64,000 bases of DNA from Streptomyces sp. NBC_01341 (GCF_035946055.1 NZ_CP108364.1:6448001-6512000); one strand, 5' to 3'; shown: positions 1-8,816, counted from the first letter of the stretch. Notes: generated by a model not told the origin, from the sequence alone. Made by a program: numbers and translations.

Positions 1-817
1 CCTCCAGGGGTGTGTTCCTGGAGCGGCCCGCTGCCTCCGAGCACATCAGGAAGCTCACGGTGTGCACCGCCTCATCGACGAGCTCAGGGTGTGCACGGCG
101 CACGGCCGCGTCGACCGTCGTCGCCATCCGGTCCCAGTCACGCTTGTCCGTTGCACGCTTTCCCCGACGCGGATCGCGGCCGATCCGCATCCCGGCGCAT
201 GCCTGCTCCGCGGTGGCGATCACACGTATGACCTCGGGCAGCACCGCGGGGTCGACGGCATCAGGCAGCCGCCTCGGAACCGTCGCGCCGTGCAGGTACT
301 GGCCCGTGAACCTCAGTATCGCGGTGTCGAGTGGGCCGAGTTCCGTTCCGCGCTCGGCGCGACGGCGGTTCGCGTGGTACTCCTGAGCCCGTTTCCCGTT
401 GGACGTCTCTGTCGCCGTGCCCATCGCCGCGCAGACCTGACCGCGCTCGAGCAGATCGATGTCTGCTCCATGGGCGATGAGCCGACCCCTGTCCCACGGA
501 ACGCGTCGGAAGAGAGCGTCGACGTCAGCACGCGAGGAAAGGAGGATCGGGTCCAGGAGTGCGACGGCAGCGCCCTCGTCGAGTCGGCCCCGGGTTCCGG
601 CGGCGTCGCACAGCGGAAGAACCGCACTCCACAGCAGCAGGTGTCTGGCCAGGTCCTCCCGGATCACCGCAAGATGGGCTTCCTCGATCGAGAACATGAA
701 TGTGCGAGGTGCGTGGTTGGCGTCGGCCCCGGCACCGAGCATCAGTTTCAGCTCACCGTCCTCCCGGATCACGTTCGGGATCCAGCCGCTCCTGCGCGTG
801 AAAACGATGTCTCTCAT
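1..817 (-). CDS. Conserved hypothetical protein (DUF6357-like), 3' end outside window
   Basis: On the minus strand an ATG at 817 opens a frame that stays open for 272 codons to the left edge, so the C-terminus is missing. It begins MRDIVFTRRSGWIPNVIRED and continues with a well-behaved soluble sequence that has no signal peptide or membrane segment. I recall Streptomyces proteins of family DUF6357 starting this way, but that is memory and not a search. No catalytic motif is recognisable. It lies 99 bp downstream of the equally uncharacterised gene at 917..1570 on the same strand, so the two may be cotranscribed. Codon use is typical high-GC3. The gene is easily missed because it has no stop inside the window. 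Confidence 0.8.
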   Translation of the reverse strand, partial: MRDIVFTRRSGWIPNVIREDGELKLMLGAGADANHAPRTFMFSIEEAHLAVIREDLARHLLLWSAVLPLCDAAGTRGRLDEGAAVALLDPILLSSRADVDALFRRVPWDRGRLIAHGADIDLLERGQVCAAMGTATETSNGKRAQEYHANRRRAERGTELGPLDTAILRFTGQYLHGATVPRRLPDAVDPAVLPEVIRVIATAEQACAGMRIGRDPRRGKRATDKRDWDRMATTVDAAVRRAHPELVDEAVHTVSFLMCSEAAGRSRNTPLE

Positions 818-916
818 GGTCTCCGTCTTCCTCATCCGACGAGATGGTCGAGTCAGGCGTCGAACCGCACTCCGCCGAGTTCCGCTACGGAACACGCTCC
901 ACCCCGAACCATCAGT

Positions 917-1570
917 TCATGACCACCGTTCACATTCGACGTCGAGACGCTTGTCGGTGCGCACCCAGACTTCGCCATCCGCGGCCTCAGCCGGGGCGTC
1001 GACTCGTTCGAGACCGAGGCATTCGATCAGCCCGAGCAGTTCGGCTCGTTCAGCCCGGTCATCGTCGACGCCGTGCGAGTCGAAGAAGACGTAGTACTGA
1101 TTGCTCGGATCTACGATGCCTGAATTCACCCAGATCCGGGCGACCTCTTCGATTGCTGCGGCTTCGGTCGTGATCGTGGCGGCTCGGGCAGCGCCGCGAG
1201 TCTCCGGTGACGCGTCGAGGTCGGCGAGGTCCGAGAACCACTGGCCGAAGTAGTCGAGGCCGGCATATCCGTTCTCGAAGAACAGCATGGCGCTCGGGAG
1301 GTATCGGTTGGGCCTGTCCACTTCGAGGTATTCGGACCGGCGTTGGCCCGCCACCTCGATCCGGGCGATCACACCTCGACCGGGCATGAGCACCAAGCTT
1401 TGGCCCGCCGGTTCATCCTCGATGGTGTAGCTTTCGGAATCTCGATTCCGGAAGAACGCGGAGAATGCCACGTACGCTTCCTGAGGGTCGCCTACGGACA
1501 CCTTCTGGTCGTTGCCATCACCGACAGCGAAGACGAACTGTTTCGGTCCGGGGTTGTAAGGGCGAGCCAT
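917..1570 (-). CDS. Hypothetical protein, 217 aa
   Basis: A 217-residue soluble protein starting MARPYNPGPKQFVFAVGDGN. An excellent Shine-Dalgarno (GGAGGAAGG) lies 8 nt before the ATG at 1570. It is acidic and rich in aromatic residues, with no signal peptide, membrane helix or recognisable active-site motif. It is probably the first gene of a two-gene leftward unit with the gene at 1..817. I do not recognise the family and give no function. The strong ribosome-binding site and consistent codon bias make it a real gene. Confidence 0.8.
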   Translation of the reverse strand: MARPYNPGPKQFVFAVGDGNDQKVSVGDPQEAYVAFSAFFRNRDSESYTIEDEPAGQSLVLMPGRGVIARIEVAGQRRSEYLEVDRPNRYLPSAMLFFENGYAGLDYFGQWFSDLADLDASPETRGAARAATITTEAAAIEEVARIWVNSGIVDPSNQYYVFFDSHGVDDDRAERAELLGLIECLGLERVDAPAEAADGEVWVRTDKRLDVECERWS

Positions 1571-1895
1571 ATGCGACCTTCCTCCACGTGTGATTCTCCA
1601 CAGCGTAGTCGCGTCAGATCAGGCGCACGGACCTGCCGTTCCTCGCCGACGAATTGCCGGAAGAGCTTGCCGCACCGGAGTCAGAGTTCCGCGCGCCTGC
1701 AGTTCGTTCGGCACGTTCACGCCCAGCGTCGGCTACGTCCCTGATCCGCTGCCCCGTGCGTGGCCCGGTGCGTCCGACGGCAGTCGACCAGGCCGCAGTC
1801 GGCTTGAGGTTCCTCGGTCAGTGGGTCCGGCCGAGCCGACCGGGCAGAGCGTGGCTCCAGGCCGGTGGCTGAAGACGGCAACTGCCTTTCCGAGG
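1571..1895. other. Intergenic region without a supported gene
   Basis: About 325 bp lie between the 217-aa gene and the FKBP gene, both leftward. It should hold the promoter of the 217-aa gene and the 3' end signal of the FKBP gene. The open frames here lack ribosome-binding sites and look like GC-rich noise. Confidence 0.5.
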
Positions 1896-2306
1896 TCAGG
1901 CCGAGCCGGGCCTCGCTCCGGCGGGCCCGCCCACGACTGTGAGCAGGTCCACGACGAAGATCAGCGTCGAGTTCGCCGGGATCGAAGAAGAGGGTGACTG
2001 GCTGCCGTAACCGAGTCGCGGGGGGACGATGATCTCGCGTCGGCCGCCGACCTTCATTCCCCTCACTCCCCGGTCCCAGCCCTTGATGGCTTTGCCGCCA
2101 CCCACGGCGAACTTGAACGGACGGCCCCGCTCCCAGGAGGAGTCGAACTCCCGTCCGGACGCGAACGTGACGCCCACGTAGTGAACCAGGACGACCCTGC
2201 CCGGCTGCGCCTCGGGCCCGTCCCCGACCACGAGGTCCCGGATCGTCAGTTCGGAGGGCGCGTCACCCGCCGGAACCTCGACTCGGGGCTTCGTCGGTTC
2301 GCTCAT
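1896..2306 (-). CDS. FKBP-type peptidyl-prolyl cis-trans isomerase
   Basis: Catalyses cis-trans isomerisation of X-Pro bonds. The 136-residue cytoplasmic protein is a single FKBP domain of normal size. Family hallmarks are visible in order: VLVHYVGVTFASGREFDSSW, then F-K-F-A-V-G-G-G-K-A-I-K-G-W-D, then GMKVGGRREIIVPPRLGYGS and a closing LIFVVDLL strand. I chose the ATG at 2306 (MSEPTKPRVEVP). An upstream in-frame start at 2363 would add 19 residues that do not look like this family. There is no signal peptide. It is a stand-alone gene, divergent from the kinase at 2676. Confidence 0.93.
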   Translation of the reverse strand: MSEPTKPRVEVPAGDAPSELTIRDLVVGDGPEAQPGRVVLVHYVGVTFASGREFDSSWERGRPFKFAVGGGKAIKGWDRGVRGMKVGGRREIIVPPRLGYGSQSPSSSIPANSTLIFVVDLLTVVGGPAGARPGSA

Positions 2307-2675
2307 CACGGTCCCATCGCTCGCCACCGGAAGCCCTGCACGGGCGTCCGGACACATGGGCATTCCATGCGGCAGACGCTCACGCTACCGGCAATACCCG
2401 TGCACCGCAGTCGGGCAAGGGGCGGACGCTGATCGTCGTGTGGATGCGTCGAGGCTCGCCATCGGAGCGGCGGCGTTGCCGCCGTGCGCGACGAATCTCC
2501 CTCCTGCGGCGGTGGTTTCAGACTTCGTCGGCGGGTGATGGGAAGCGCGCCCTGGCCCTCTGTCCGCCACCCGCTTCGCTGCGCCGCGCTGCCCTGCGGC
2601 TAGTTTGGGTGCAGGACAGACGGATACGCAGGCCCGTGGCCGCAGAGGTCCACGACGGACGGGAGGTCGGGAAGA
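2307..2675. other. Divergent intergenic region (FKBP gene / kinase gene)
   Basis: About 370 bp with no supported gene. It must carry the divergent promoters of the FKBP gene and the kinase. I see no convincing -35/-10 pair or operator. Confidence 0.4.
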
Positions 2676-4979
2676 GTGTCGCTGCGCGGAGGTGATCCAG
2701 CCGAGATCGGAGGCTATCCGCTTGAGGCGCGGCTCGGTTCGGGCGGCATGGGCACGGTCTTTCTGGCCCGTACGAGTTCTGGGCGGCCCGTCGCGATCAA
2801 GCTGATCCACCAGCAGTTCGCGGGGGACGAGGAGTTCCGCATCCGCTTCCGGCAGGAGGTGGAGGCGGCGAGGCGGGTGAGCGGTGCGTTCACCGCTGCC
2901 GTGGTCGATGCCGCTCCCGATGCCGAGCAGCCGTGGATGGCCACGACCTACATCGAGGGGGACACGCTCGCCCAGCGCATCGCTGCGAAGGGCCCGTTGG
3001 ACGGAGCGGAGCTGAGGAAGCTGGCCATCGGGCTGGCGGAGGCACTGCGGGACATCCACAGGGTCGGGGTCGTCCACCGCGATCTGAAGCCCTCGAACGT
3101 CGTGCTCTCGCCCGAGGGCCCGCGCGTCATCGACTTCGGCATCTCGCGCGCCGCGGACCAGCAGACGCTGACCATGACAGGGCGGGTCATCGGCACCCCG
3201 CCCTTCATGTCCCCCGAGCAGTTGCAGGCGCCGCGCGGTGTGGGGCCACGGTCCGACGTCTTCTCGCTGGGGACACTGCTGGTGTACTCGGCGACCGGCC
3301 ACGGGCCCTTCGATGCGGACAGCCCGTACATGACGGCCTATCAAGTCGTCCACGAGGAGCCGTCACTGGGTGCTGTGCCCGCGGCCCTGCGCACGGTCGT
3401 GGAGTCGTGCCTGGACAAGGAGCCAGAGGGGCGCCCCTCTGCGGACGAACTCCTCGTGCTGCTGCGGGACCTGCCCGCCGACCTCGGTGAAGCCGGTTCG
3501 TGCGGGGCGGACGTGAGCGGCCGTACCCGCGACATGATCACCCAGCATCACCTTGCGACCCACGCCACCCCGGCGCCGGCCGCGCCGACCACCGCCCCGG
3601 AGGATCCGGTCAGCGGGAACGAAGGCAACGGGAACGAAGGCAACGGGAACGAAGGCACCGGGAACACCGCCGCCGCCGCCGGCGGCGGCACCGCCGTCCC
3701 CCTAGGCCGCCGCCTGGGTCGCCGGTGGCGTCCTGTGCTCGCCGCCGCGGTCGCGGTGGCGGCGATCGGCGGCGGAGTCGCCGCGATGAAGACGGGCGGC
3801 TTCGGCGACGACAAGGGTGAGAGCGCCGCGGCGGCGAGCGCCGTGCTCCCGGCGGGCTTCGAGCCGTGGCGCACGACGGTGCCGGGCGGTCAGGAGGACA
3901 TCCCCGACGAGCTGCGGTGCGTCGCGCGTGGCGACGCGCTGTTCTGCGGCGGCGGAGGTGTCGTCGCGACGCGCATGAGAGTCCAGGACGGCTCGCGGGT
4001 GTGGACGGCGAAGAGCCCGGGCGTTCCCGTCCAGGGCATGCACCTGGTGGGTGCCACCGATGACACGGTGCTCGGTTACCGCTTCGCCGCCGAGGACGCT
4101 CCGCAGGACCCTCCCGCTGAGGTGGTGGCCCTCGACGCGAACAGCGGCCGTGAGCTGTGGTCCGTGCCGTCCGGTGCGCAGTCGACGGCCGTCACGGGCC
4201 GGTCCCAGGACGCCGTGGTGATCGGCTCCGCCGTCGTGACGGTCGACGGTTCCTACTCCCGCTTCGAGGCCCGGGACGCCCACAGCGGTGAGATCGGCTG
4301 GACGACGCCGTTCCCCACCGGTATGCGGTGCGCTCCCGTCCCGGCGGGCCCGCAGCTTCTCGCGATGTGCGCGAGGGATGCGGAGCTGGACGACTCCGAG
4401 GTGCGCCGCCCCACCCTGCACACGCTCGACCGCGCCACGGGGACGCTGGGCCGGCCCACTGCTGTCGACGGCCCTGCCGTGCCGATGGGCGTCGCCGACG
4501 GCAGGCTCGTACTCCTCCAAGTGCGCATGGAGGGAACGGCGGCTGCCGGCTACGACGGGGTGGCGCGGGTCGATGTGTCCTCGCGGAAGGTGACATACGC
4601 CCCGCTCGCCAAGACGTACGCGGGGACGCCCGGAATGGCGGGCGGGACCGTCTACGTGAGCGGGCAGACCGGTCTTGTCGCAGCGCTCGACCCCGTGACC
4701 GGCCGGACGAAGTGGTCGAGGCAGACGAGCGTGGAGGGTGCCTCGGGGCCCACCGCGGGAGCCGACGCACTGTATTTCAGCTCGGGCACAGGGCGGGTGG
4801 TCGCCCTGTCGCCGTCCGGTGGCAAGCCCCTCTGGTCAACAGATCCGCAGGCCGACGGTCTGACGGGTGAGCAGAGCGCGAGCCCGCGCGTGACCGTCGC
4901 GGGGCGTGCGGTGATCGTGACCGCGACCGAGAACACCGTCTTCGCCTTCGACGTGCGCAAGCCGCCGAAGTCCGGATGA
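2676..4979 (+). CDS. Membrane Ser/Thr protein kinase with extracellular PQQ beta-propeller
   Basis: A 767-residue eukaryotic-type (PknB-like) kinase. The glycine loop LGSGGMGTVFLAR is at about 20-32, the ATP-binding Lys is K42 in VAIKLI, the catalytic loop VVHRDLKPSNV has HRD at 134-136, and DFG is at 153-155. The kinase ends near 265. A linker rich in Pro, Gly and Asn follows, containing three GNEGN repeats (3615..3659). Then comes one membrane helix at about 352-371 and a roughly 390-residue outside domain with PQQ/WD-like repeats (AGTVYVSGQTGLVAALDP, LYFSSGTGRVVAL, NTVFAFDV). The layout suggests a sensor that transmits an external signal to cytoplasmic phosphorylation. The start is GTG at 2676. 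It is monocistronic and convergent with the methyltransferase at 5084. Confidence 0.93.
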   Translation: MSLRGGDPAEIGGYPLEARLGSGGMGTVFLARTSSGRPVAIKLIHQQFAGDEEFRIRFRQEVEAARRVSGAFTAAVVDAAPDAEQPWMATTYIEGDTLAQRIAAKGPLDGAELRKLAIGLAEALRDIHRVGVVHRDLKPSNVVLSPEGPRVIDFGISRAADQQTLTMTGRVIGTPPFMSPEQLQAPRGVGPRSDVFSLGTLLVYSATGHGPFDADSPYMTAYQVVHEEPSLGAVPAALRTVVESCLDKEPEGRPSADELLVLLRDLPADLGEAGSCGADVSGRTRDMITQHHLATHATPAPAAPTTAPEDPVSGNEGNGNEGNGNEGTGNTAAAAGGGTAVPLGRRLGRRWRPVLAAAVAVAAIGGGVAAMKTGGFGDDKGESAAAASAVLPAGFEPWRTTVPGGQEDIPDELRCVARGDALFCGGGGVVATRMRVQDGSRVWTAKSPGVPVQGMHLVGATDDTVLGYRFAAEDAPQDPPAEVVALDANSGRELWSVPSGAQSTAVTGRSQDAVVIGSAVVTVDGSYSRFEARDAHSGEIGWTTPFPTGMRCAPVPAGPQLLAMCARDAELDDSEVRRPTLHTLDRATGTLGRPTAVDGPAVPMGVADGRLVLLQVRMEGTAAAGYDGVARVDVSSRKVTYAPLAKTYAGTPGMAGGTVYVSGQTGLVAALDPVTGRTKWSRQTSVEGASGPTAGADALYFSSGTGRVVALSPSGGKPLWSTDPQADGLTGEQSASPRVTVAGRAVIVTATENTVFAFDVRKPPKSG
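3615..3659 (+). repeat. Three 15-bp tandem repeats in kinase linker
   Basis: The unit GGGAACGAAGGCAAC occurs three times in tandem, the last with one change. It encodes G-N-E-G-N units in the juxtamembrane linker of the kinase. Being in-frame multiples of 15 bp, copy-number change would alter linker length without a frameshift. Confidence 0.85.
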
Positions 4980-5007
4980 GGGCGCACGACGCCACCACGC
5001 GGGTCAT

Positions 5008-5041
5008 GGGGTGGGCCCGTCCGCCCGGACGGGCCCACCCC
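5008..5041. terminator. Bidirectional terminator hairpin 1
   Basis: A perfect 15-bp stem (GGGGTGGGCCCGTCC / GGACGGGCCCACCCC) closes a GCCC loop. It sits between the convergent kinase (ends 4979) and methyltransferase (ends 5084) genes and can act for both. Confidence 0.8.
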
Positions 5042-5042
5042 C

Positions 5043-5077
5043 GGTCGGGGCCCGTTCCGCCCGGACGGGCCCCGACC
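5043..5077. terminator. Bidirectional terminator hairpin 2
   Basis: A 13-bp stem (GGTCGGGGCCCGT / ACGGGCCCCGACC) with a 9-nt loop follows hairpin 1 immediately. It shares the GGGCCCGT and CCGCCCGGACGGGCCC core with hairpin 1, so one may have arisen by local duplication. Confidence 0.75.
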
Positions 5078-5083
5078 GGCGGG

Positions 5084-5983
5084 TCAGACGCGGTCCGCCG
5101 CGATGAGCAGGTACTGGAAGGACCCGTCCCTGTAGGAGTTGATGAACGCGTCCTCGATCCCCGTGACCAGGGACGAGGTGGCGCGCAACTCCCAGTAGGG
5201 CAGGGTGTCCGGGGTGAGGTCGATGACGGCCTGCGGCACGAGGCGGTTGTCGGCCATGGCGCGCATGTACTCGCGGCGTGAGTGGATGTTGCACTCGAAG
5301 TGCGCGTTGATCTGGGAGACCCACTTGGAGGGCTGGCCGTACCGCGGGTTCCAGCAGCCGGTGATGGTCACATAGCGGCCGCCGACCTTGAGCATGCGGG
5401 AGTGTTCGGCGAAGAGGTCGTCCAGGTCCACGTACATGCTCGACTCGTTGTTCCACGAGGCGGCGGCCGACCCGGTCTCGAACGGCGTGGCGAGCATGTT
5501 GCAGACGCGGGCGCGGACGTGGTCCTGGACGCCGAGGTCGTGTGCACGGGTGTTGGCGAAGTCGGCCTGCTTGGCCGACAGCGTCACGCCTTCCACCTTG
5601 CATCCGAAGCGCTGGTGCGCCATCACCATCGAGCCGCCACGGCCGCAGCCGGCGTCCACCAGGGTGTCGTCACCCCCGATGTCACCGAGATGCCCGAGAA
5701 GGTAATCGGCCTGTGCCGACTCCAGTCGGTGCAGCTCGGCGATCAGCTTCTTCTCGCTCGCGCTGTCCTCGGCGTCGCCGAGGGCCGCGTGGTCGACGTC
5801 ACCGATGCCGTAGTGGTGGTGGTAGAGGCCGTCCACATCGCCGAGCCGCAGGTTCACGGGCCTGGCCTCCCCGTCCCAGTAGCGGGCGATGTCCCCCTGG
5901 TAGGGCGTTGCCGGGCGGGGGATGCGCAGGGCGGTGGAGGTGGCGGCGGCGGTGAGTTCGGTGCTGGTCACAGATGAGTCCAT
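5084..5983 (-). CDS. Geranyl diphosphate 2-C-methyltransferase
   Basis: Transfers a methyl group from S-adenosylmethionine to C2 of geranyl diphosphate, the first committed step to 2-methylisoborneol. The 299-residue size matches the family. The SAM-binding loop VDAGCGRGGS is at 109-118. It is preceded by LYHHHYGIGD and followed by the post-I/II signals EGVTLSAKQADFA and ASWNNESSMYVDLDDLFAEH. The ATG at 5983 is chosen because it lies 5 nt after the stop of the 2-MIB synthase gene and gives the family-length protein. The frame remains open further upstream inside the synthase gene but that part is a shadow. It is the last gene of a three-gene operon with the synthase and the encapsulin shell gene. 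Confidence 0.95.
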   Translation of the reverse strand: MDSSVTSTELTAAATSTALRIPRPATPYQGDIARYWDGEARPVNLRLGDVDGLYHHHYGIGDVDHAALGDAEDSASEKKLIAELHRLESAQADYLLGHLGDIGGDDTLVDAGCGRGGSMVMAHQRFGCKVEGVTLSAKQADFANTRAHDLGVQDHVRARVCNMLATPFETGSAAASWNNESSMYVDLDDLFAEHSRMLKVGGRYVTITGCWNPRYGQPSKWVSQINAHFECNIHSRREYMRAMADNRLVPQAVIDLTPDTLPYWELRATSSLVTGIEDAFINSYRDGSFQYLLIAADRV

Positions 5984-5988
5984 TTCTC

Positions 5989-7293
5989 TTACCAGAAGTC
6001 GGGCAGGCTGTAGCGGTAGGTATTGGTCTGATGCCAGTGGTGGTTGCCGTCGACCCATGCGGCGACGCCCCGTAGGAAGCGCTGCACGGCCGGGGCGGGG
6101 CAGGCCCCGGCCAGGGCGGATGCCTCGGTCTCGAAGGCGCGCATGAGGTCGTTGTGGACCTCGACGGACTTCAGGTAGGCGTCCTGTTCGGAGATGCCCT
6201 CGCGCTCGGCGATCACGACGGGCAGGTTCAGGTGCTGACCCGGAGCGTCGAGTTCCTTGGTGTACGAGTACAGGTCGTTCACGATCGTCGTCGCGTTTCC
6301 CGCGAGAGCGATGACCTTCTGCATGGCGGCCTGGGCGTGCAGGTCCGCCGGCAGTTCGTAGCCGCCGACGGTGTCGGTGATGGTCGGGCAGGGGCGGAAG
6401 TTGTTGAACTGGCGCATCGCCAGGTACTCCCACACCTCCGGGACGTGGTCCAGCTGCGCCCAGGCCGCTTCGGCGAGGTACCCCATGTGCAGCCGGGCCA
6501 TGTCGTGCCGGAACCGGTCCGCCTGCGACGGGCTCGCCGCTCGGACGAAGTACTCCATGGCGGAGCGGTAGGCGCGCCGGGGGGCGTCCGCGTGGAGGGA
6601 CTCCTCCCACCGCGGCTGGTACTCCTCCGTCGTGTACAGCGGGTCCAGGGCGGTGTGCGCCAGCAGAAGACGTTCGCCGAGGCCGACCGGCGATCCGCCG
6701 TGGTCCTCGCAGTAGCAGTCGTCCACGGCGTTCTCGGCCACCATCAGACGGGTGGCGAGCATCAGGTGGTCGACGGTGGGGGCGTCCGGATGGCAGCCGA
6801 CCATGTAGCGGCCCACGGAGAACCCGTCGAACTCCTCCTCCCAGTCGTCGGGATACAGGCTGACCTCGTCCAGGGCCCAGGCCTTGATCCTCCGGCTCAC
6901 CTCCTCCACCCGCACCGGATCGGGTTCGGGCACCGGGTGGTAGTACAGACCCGGGACCGGCGTGCCCTCCACCGTGCCCGTGGACGGGTCAGACAACACC
7001 GGCACTTCTCCCCGCAGGGTCAGGCGCAGGCCCGCCGTACCCAGGCCACTGGGGCCGCGCAGGACCCGGCTCAGGCCGTCGCCCGGAACCTCCGCCGCGG
7101 GCGTGCCGGGAGGGGCCGGAGAGGGTGCGGACATCGCGGACGGGGTGAGTGCGGAAGGCGCGCCGGGCAGGCCGCCGGTGGCGGCGCTGATGTCGCACGC
7201 GCGGGCCGCGGCGGAGGCGAGCAGGTGCGCACCGAAGCGGGACGCGGACTCCGGCAGGCTCGATCGTGGCGGTGGCAGCTCAGGCACGGGCAT
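5989..7293 (-). CDS. 2-methylisoborneol synthase (class I terpene cyclase)
   Basis: Cyclises 2-methyl-geranyl diphosphate to 2-methylisoborneol, an earthy odorant. The 434 residues comprise an N-terminal extension of about 115 residues rich in Pro, Ala and Gly, then the terpene cyclase fold. The Asp-rich Mg2+ motif is DDCYCED at 191-197 and the NSE triad is N339, S343, E347 in NDLYSYTKE. Both are intact, so the enzyme should be active. In this family the disordered N-terminus is reported to target the cyclase into family 2B encapsulin shells, and the shell gene lies directly upstream. The ATG at 7293 has an AAGGAG site. It is followed after 5 nt by the methyltransferase gene. Confidence 0.95.
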   Translation of the reverse strand: MPVPELPPPRSSLPESASRFGAHLLASAAARACDISAATGGLPGAPSALTPSAMSAPSPAPPGTPAAEVPGDGLSRVLRGPSGLGTAGLRLTLRGEVPVLSDPSTGTVEGTPVPGLYYHPVPEPDPVRVEEVSRRIKAWALDEVSLYPDDWEEEFDGFSVGRYMVGCHPDAPTVDHLMLATRLMVAENAVDDCYCEDHGGSPVGLGERLLLAHTALDPLYTTEEYQPRWEESLHADAPRRAYRSAMEYFVRAASPSQADRFRHDMARLHMGYLAEAAWAQLDHVPEVWEYLAMRQFNNFRPCPTITDTVGGYELPADLHAQAAMQKVIALAGNATTIVNDLYSYTKELDAPGQHLNLPVVIAEREGISEQDAYLKSVEVHNDLMRAFETEASALAGACPAPAVQRFLRGVAAWVDGNHHWHQTNTYRYSLPDFW

Positions 7294-7403
7294 CCATGAC
7301 TCCTTGGCCTAGGTGGGGTGGACTGCGGTTCCGAAGCCCCCGGGGGGCGGGGCGCCCCGAGACGGTCGGGGTTGTCGCGCCGGGCCCTCCGGGGCCGCGT
7401 CCG

Positions 7404-8816
7404 CTACCTGGGCCAGTGGGCGATCTGCACGTTCTCCAGCACGCCGACCGCATCCGGCACGAGGATGGCGGCGGAGTAGTAGGTACTGACGAGGTAGGAC
7501 GTGATCGCCCTCTCGTCGAGGCTCATGAAGCGGACCGACAGACCCGGTTCGTACTCGTCGGGCAACCCGGTCTGGCGCAGACCGATGACGCCCTGGTTCT
7601 CCTCGCCGGTACGCATGGCGAGGATCGAACTGGTCTTCTCCGGCGTGACGGGGATCTTGTTGCAGGGGAGGATCGGTACCCCGCGCCAGGCGGGAACCCG
7701 CTGGCCGCCGAGGTCGACGTGGTCCGGATAGATCCCGTACGAGTTGAATCCGCGTCCGATCGCCGCGATCGTCCGGGGGTGCGCGAGGAAGAACTTGGTG
7801 CCGCGGCGCCGGCAGAGCAGTTCGTCCATGTCGTCCGGAGTCGGCGGACCGGCGTGCGGCTGGATGCGCTGCTTGAAGTCGGCGTTGTGGAGCAGGCCGA
7901 ACTCCCTGTTGTTGATGAGCTCGTGCTCCTGCCGCTCGCGCAGCGCCTCGACGGTGAGCCTGAGTTGCTCCTTCGTCTGGTCCATCGGCCCGTTGTAGAG
8001 GTCGGAGACCCTGGTGTGGATCCGCAGGATGGTCTGGGCGACCGAGAGTTCGTACTCGCGCGGCTTCAGTTCGTAGTCGACGAAGGCGCCCGGCAGTTCG
8101 TGCTCGCCCAGGTGGCCGGCCGACATCGCGATCTCCGCCTCGCCGCGATGGTTCTGCCGCCGGCGGGAGAGCGCGGAGAACTCTTCGAGATGGGCTCGCA
8201 GGCTCGGTGCCGTGGACAGCACGGCTGCGAAGTCGGTGCGTGACAGGGTGAGCAGTGTGCCCGAGGTCTCGGCGGTGGCGGTGTGCTCCCACCGGGCGTC
8301 CTCGTCCAGCAGGGCGTTGTCGCCGAACCGGTCGCCGTCGGCGAGCACGTCCAGCGCCACCTCGTCGCCGTACTGGCCGGCCGAGGCCCGGTTGATGCGG
8401 CCGTGGGCGATCAGATGGAGCTTGTCGGCGGGGCTGCCACGCTCGACCAGCGTCTCGCCGACGCCGAAGTCGCGCTGGACGCAGCGGTCGGCGAGGGCGG
8501 TCAGCACCTCCACGTCGTCGAAGCCACGCAGCAGGGCGAGTTCGCCGAGCTCGCGGGGAATCACCCGGACGTCGGCTCCGTCCTGGACGAAGTCGATGCT
8601 CCCGTCGCCGACGGTGTACGTCAGACGGCGGTTCACCCGGTAGGCACCGCCCTGGGTCTCCACCCAGGGGAGCATGCGCAGCAGCCAGCGGGAGGAGATC
8701 TCCTGCATCTGCGGGGCGGACTTGGTCGTGGTGGCGAGGTTACGGGCAGCGGCCGTGCCCAGACTGGACTGCCTGGGCAGATCCAGTCCCGCTTCCGGGG
8801 TCGAGTCAACAGTCAT
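7404..8816 (-). CDS. eshA: Family 2B encapsulin shell protein with cyclic-nucleotide-binding-like domain (EshA-like)
   Basis: A 470-residue HK97-fold nanocompartment shell protein of the EshA type. Residues about 91-215 form a CRP/FNR-like cyclic-nucleotide-binding domain inserted in the shell fold (GDRFGDNALL phosphate-binding cassette at 161-170). The remainder, including HPRTIAAIGRGFNSYGIYPD and LSVRFMSLDERAITSYLVST, matches the capsid-like core. The ATG at 8816 gives exactly the family length, with AAGGAG 11 nt upstream. An upstream in-frame extension to 9182 has no support. It is first in the operon, 110 bp ahead of the 2-MIB synthase, its presumed cargo. At the cassette position where CRP-type proteins carry the ligand Arg, this protein shows His178, so canonical cAMP binding is doubtful. 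Confidence 0.93.
   Translation of the reverse strand: MTVDSTPEAGLDLPRQSSLGTAAARNLATTTKSAPQMQEISSRWLLRMLPWVETQGGAYRVNRRLTYTVGDGSIDFVQDGADVRVIPRELGELALLRGFDDVEVLTALADRCVQRDFGVGETLVERGSPADKLHLIAHGRINRASAGQYGDEVALDVLADGDRFGDNALLDEDARWEHTATAETSGTLLTLSRTDFAAVLSTAPSLRAHLEEFSALSRRRQNHRGEAEIAMSAGHLGEHELPGAFVDYELKPREYELSVAQTILRIHTRVSDLYNGPMDQTKEQLRLTVEALRERQEHELINNREFGLLHNADFKQRIQPHAGPPTPDDMDELLCRRRGTKFFLAHPRTIAAIGRGFNSYGIYPDHVDLGGQRVPAWRGVPILPCNKIPVTPEKTSSILAMRTGEENQGVIGLRQTGLPDEYEPGLSVRFMSLDERAITSYLVSTYYSAAILVPDAVGVLENVQIAHWPR

Noticed and set aside
5984..6610. Upstream extension of the methyltransferase frame
   Set aside because: It is out-of-frame shadow of the 2-MIB synthase. The family-length protein starts at 5983.
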